Shown in pieces: positions 63,807 through 64,000 of a DNA stretch of 64,000 nucleotides. The DNA lies in the NCBI RefSeq assembly GCF_001484685.1, contig NZ_CP012200.1, forward strand, positions 1,668,321 through 1,732,320. The letters run 5' to 3'. Positions within the stretch are counted from its first letter, which is position 1. Every line of letters begins with the position of its first letter. Below the pieces are notes generated by a model. It made no database searches, had not been told where the DNA came from, and was given only the letters and a program-made list of their open reading frames with translations. Origin of the DNA: Thermococcus sp. 2319x1. GTDB lineage: Archaea; Methanobacteriota_B; Thermococci; Thermococcales; Thermococcaceae. A program made the translations under genes and the position numbers.

Positions 63807-64000
63807 CTACTCGGCTTTCTTTTCTTCTTTAGCCTCTTTCTCCTCTGGTGGCTTGGGCTTTGCCGGTGGCTTTAGACCGTAGCCGAGAATCCTGAACTCT
63901 ATCGCTTCACCGTCCCTCAAGATGTATCTTACCCTACCATCTTCAAGGTGCTCTATCTTCGCTAAAGGATGCCTGTAGTCTTTGAACTTTCTAACCTTCT
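63807..64000 (-). CDS. unknown protein, C-terminal end (partial)
   Basis: The minus strand reads KVRKFKDYRHPLAKIEHLED, then RYILRDGEAIEFRILGYGLK, and ends in a Pro/Lys/Glu-rich tail (PPAKPKPPEEKEAKEEKKAE) before a stop at 63807. The start lies beyond the window. The tail suggests a flexible, charged C-terminus. Family not recognised. Confidence 0.7.
   Translation of the reverse strand, partial: KVRKFKDYRHPLAKIEHLEDGRVRYILRDGEAIEFRILGYGLKPPAKPKPPEEKEAKEEKKAE

Overview
The window reads as a chromosomal segment of a hyperthermophilic euryarchaeon of the Thermococcales, most likely a Thermococcus. Supporting signs are a CGP-CTERM surface protein, an ADP-forming acetyl-CoA synthetase subunit, non-phosphorylating GAPN, type III RuBisCO, superoxide reductase with rubrerythrin and NAD(P)H:rubredoxin oxidoreductase, an encapsulin with a fused ferritin-like domain of the Pyrococcus furiosus PfV type, the AGOG DNA glycosylase, a CRISPR repeat ending in ATTGAAAG, and an intron-bearing tRNA-Trp. 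Starts are mostly ATG behind GGTGA or GAGGTG ribosome sites. Assignments rest on reading the sequence; no database search was possible.

Layout. 1-2140: end of a surface protein, an acyl-CoA synthetase alpha subunit, a flavin reductase-like protein. 2140-3340: CRISPR leader and 11 repeats with no cas genes, directly before kae1. 3386-7876: kae1, then a minus-strand cluster (unknown protein, NSUN6-like RNA methyltransferase, flippase-like membrane protein, NAD kinase). 7929-14419: RND transporter, CARDB surface protein and LEA14-like protein, divergent from a GbsR-type regulator across a perfect palindrome. 14453-18330: CarS, MoaD/MoeB/MoaE, adenosine-specific kinase, XTP pyrophosphatase, Lrp regulator. 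18332-26352: accessory island beside tRNA-Trp, holding a broken IS6-like element, a second transposase relic, a 1576-residue HSP90-like ATPase with a C-terminal DUF3883-type nuclease domain, another IS relic and a decayed iron ABC operon.

26341-35966: an iron and oxygen-stress block with at least six ferritin-like genes, a VIT-type transporter, encapsulin, a Dps remnant, peroxiredoxin and GAPN. 36100-44755: mechanosensitive channel, then a surface-glycan or protein-sorting locus (two membrane-bound winged-helix regulators, processive GT2, archaeosortase, a secreted protein with a PEF motif, a large PTPS-related membrane protein). 44775-50853: a minus-strand run made of a betaine/choline-type ABC transporter with two binding proteins, an SDR oxidoreductase, a heliorhodopsin and a wrecked Rieske oxygenase. 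50933-53135: ZIP metal transporter and RuBisCO. 53272-62873: oxygen-detoxification regulon (ferritin-like proteins, SOR, rubredoxin, rubrerythrin, NROR, flavodiiron protein, two peroxiredoxins) plus a two-subunit 2-oxoacid:ferredoxin oxidoreductase. The end holds AGOG and a partial unknown gene.

Four exact copies and one near-copy of TTAGG-N4-CCTAA, a DtxR-like palindrome, precede two peroxiredoxins, the ZIP transporter, RuBisCO and the PEF protein, which suggests one metal-responsive regulon across the window. The most promising items are the SDR-heliorhodopsin-Rieske gene run and the giant ATPase-nuclease gene framed by IS remnants. Decay by internal deletion recurs (iron ABC operon, Dps, Rieske protein, coiled-coil protein, transposases).
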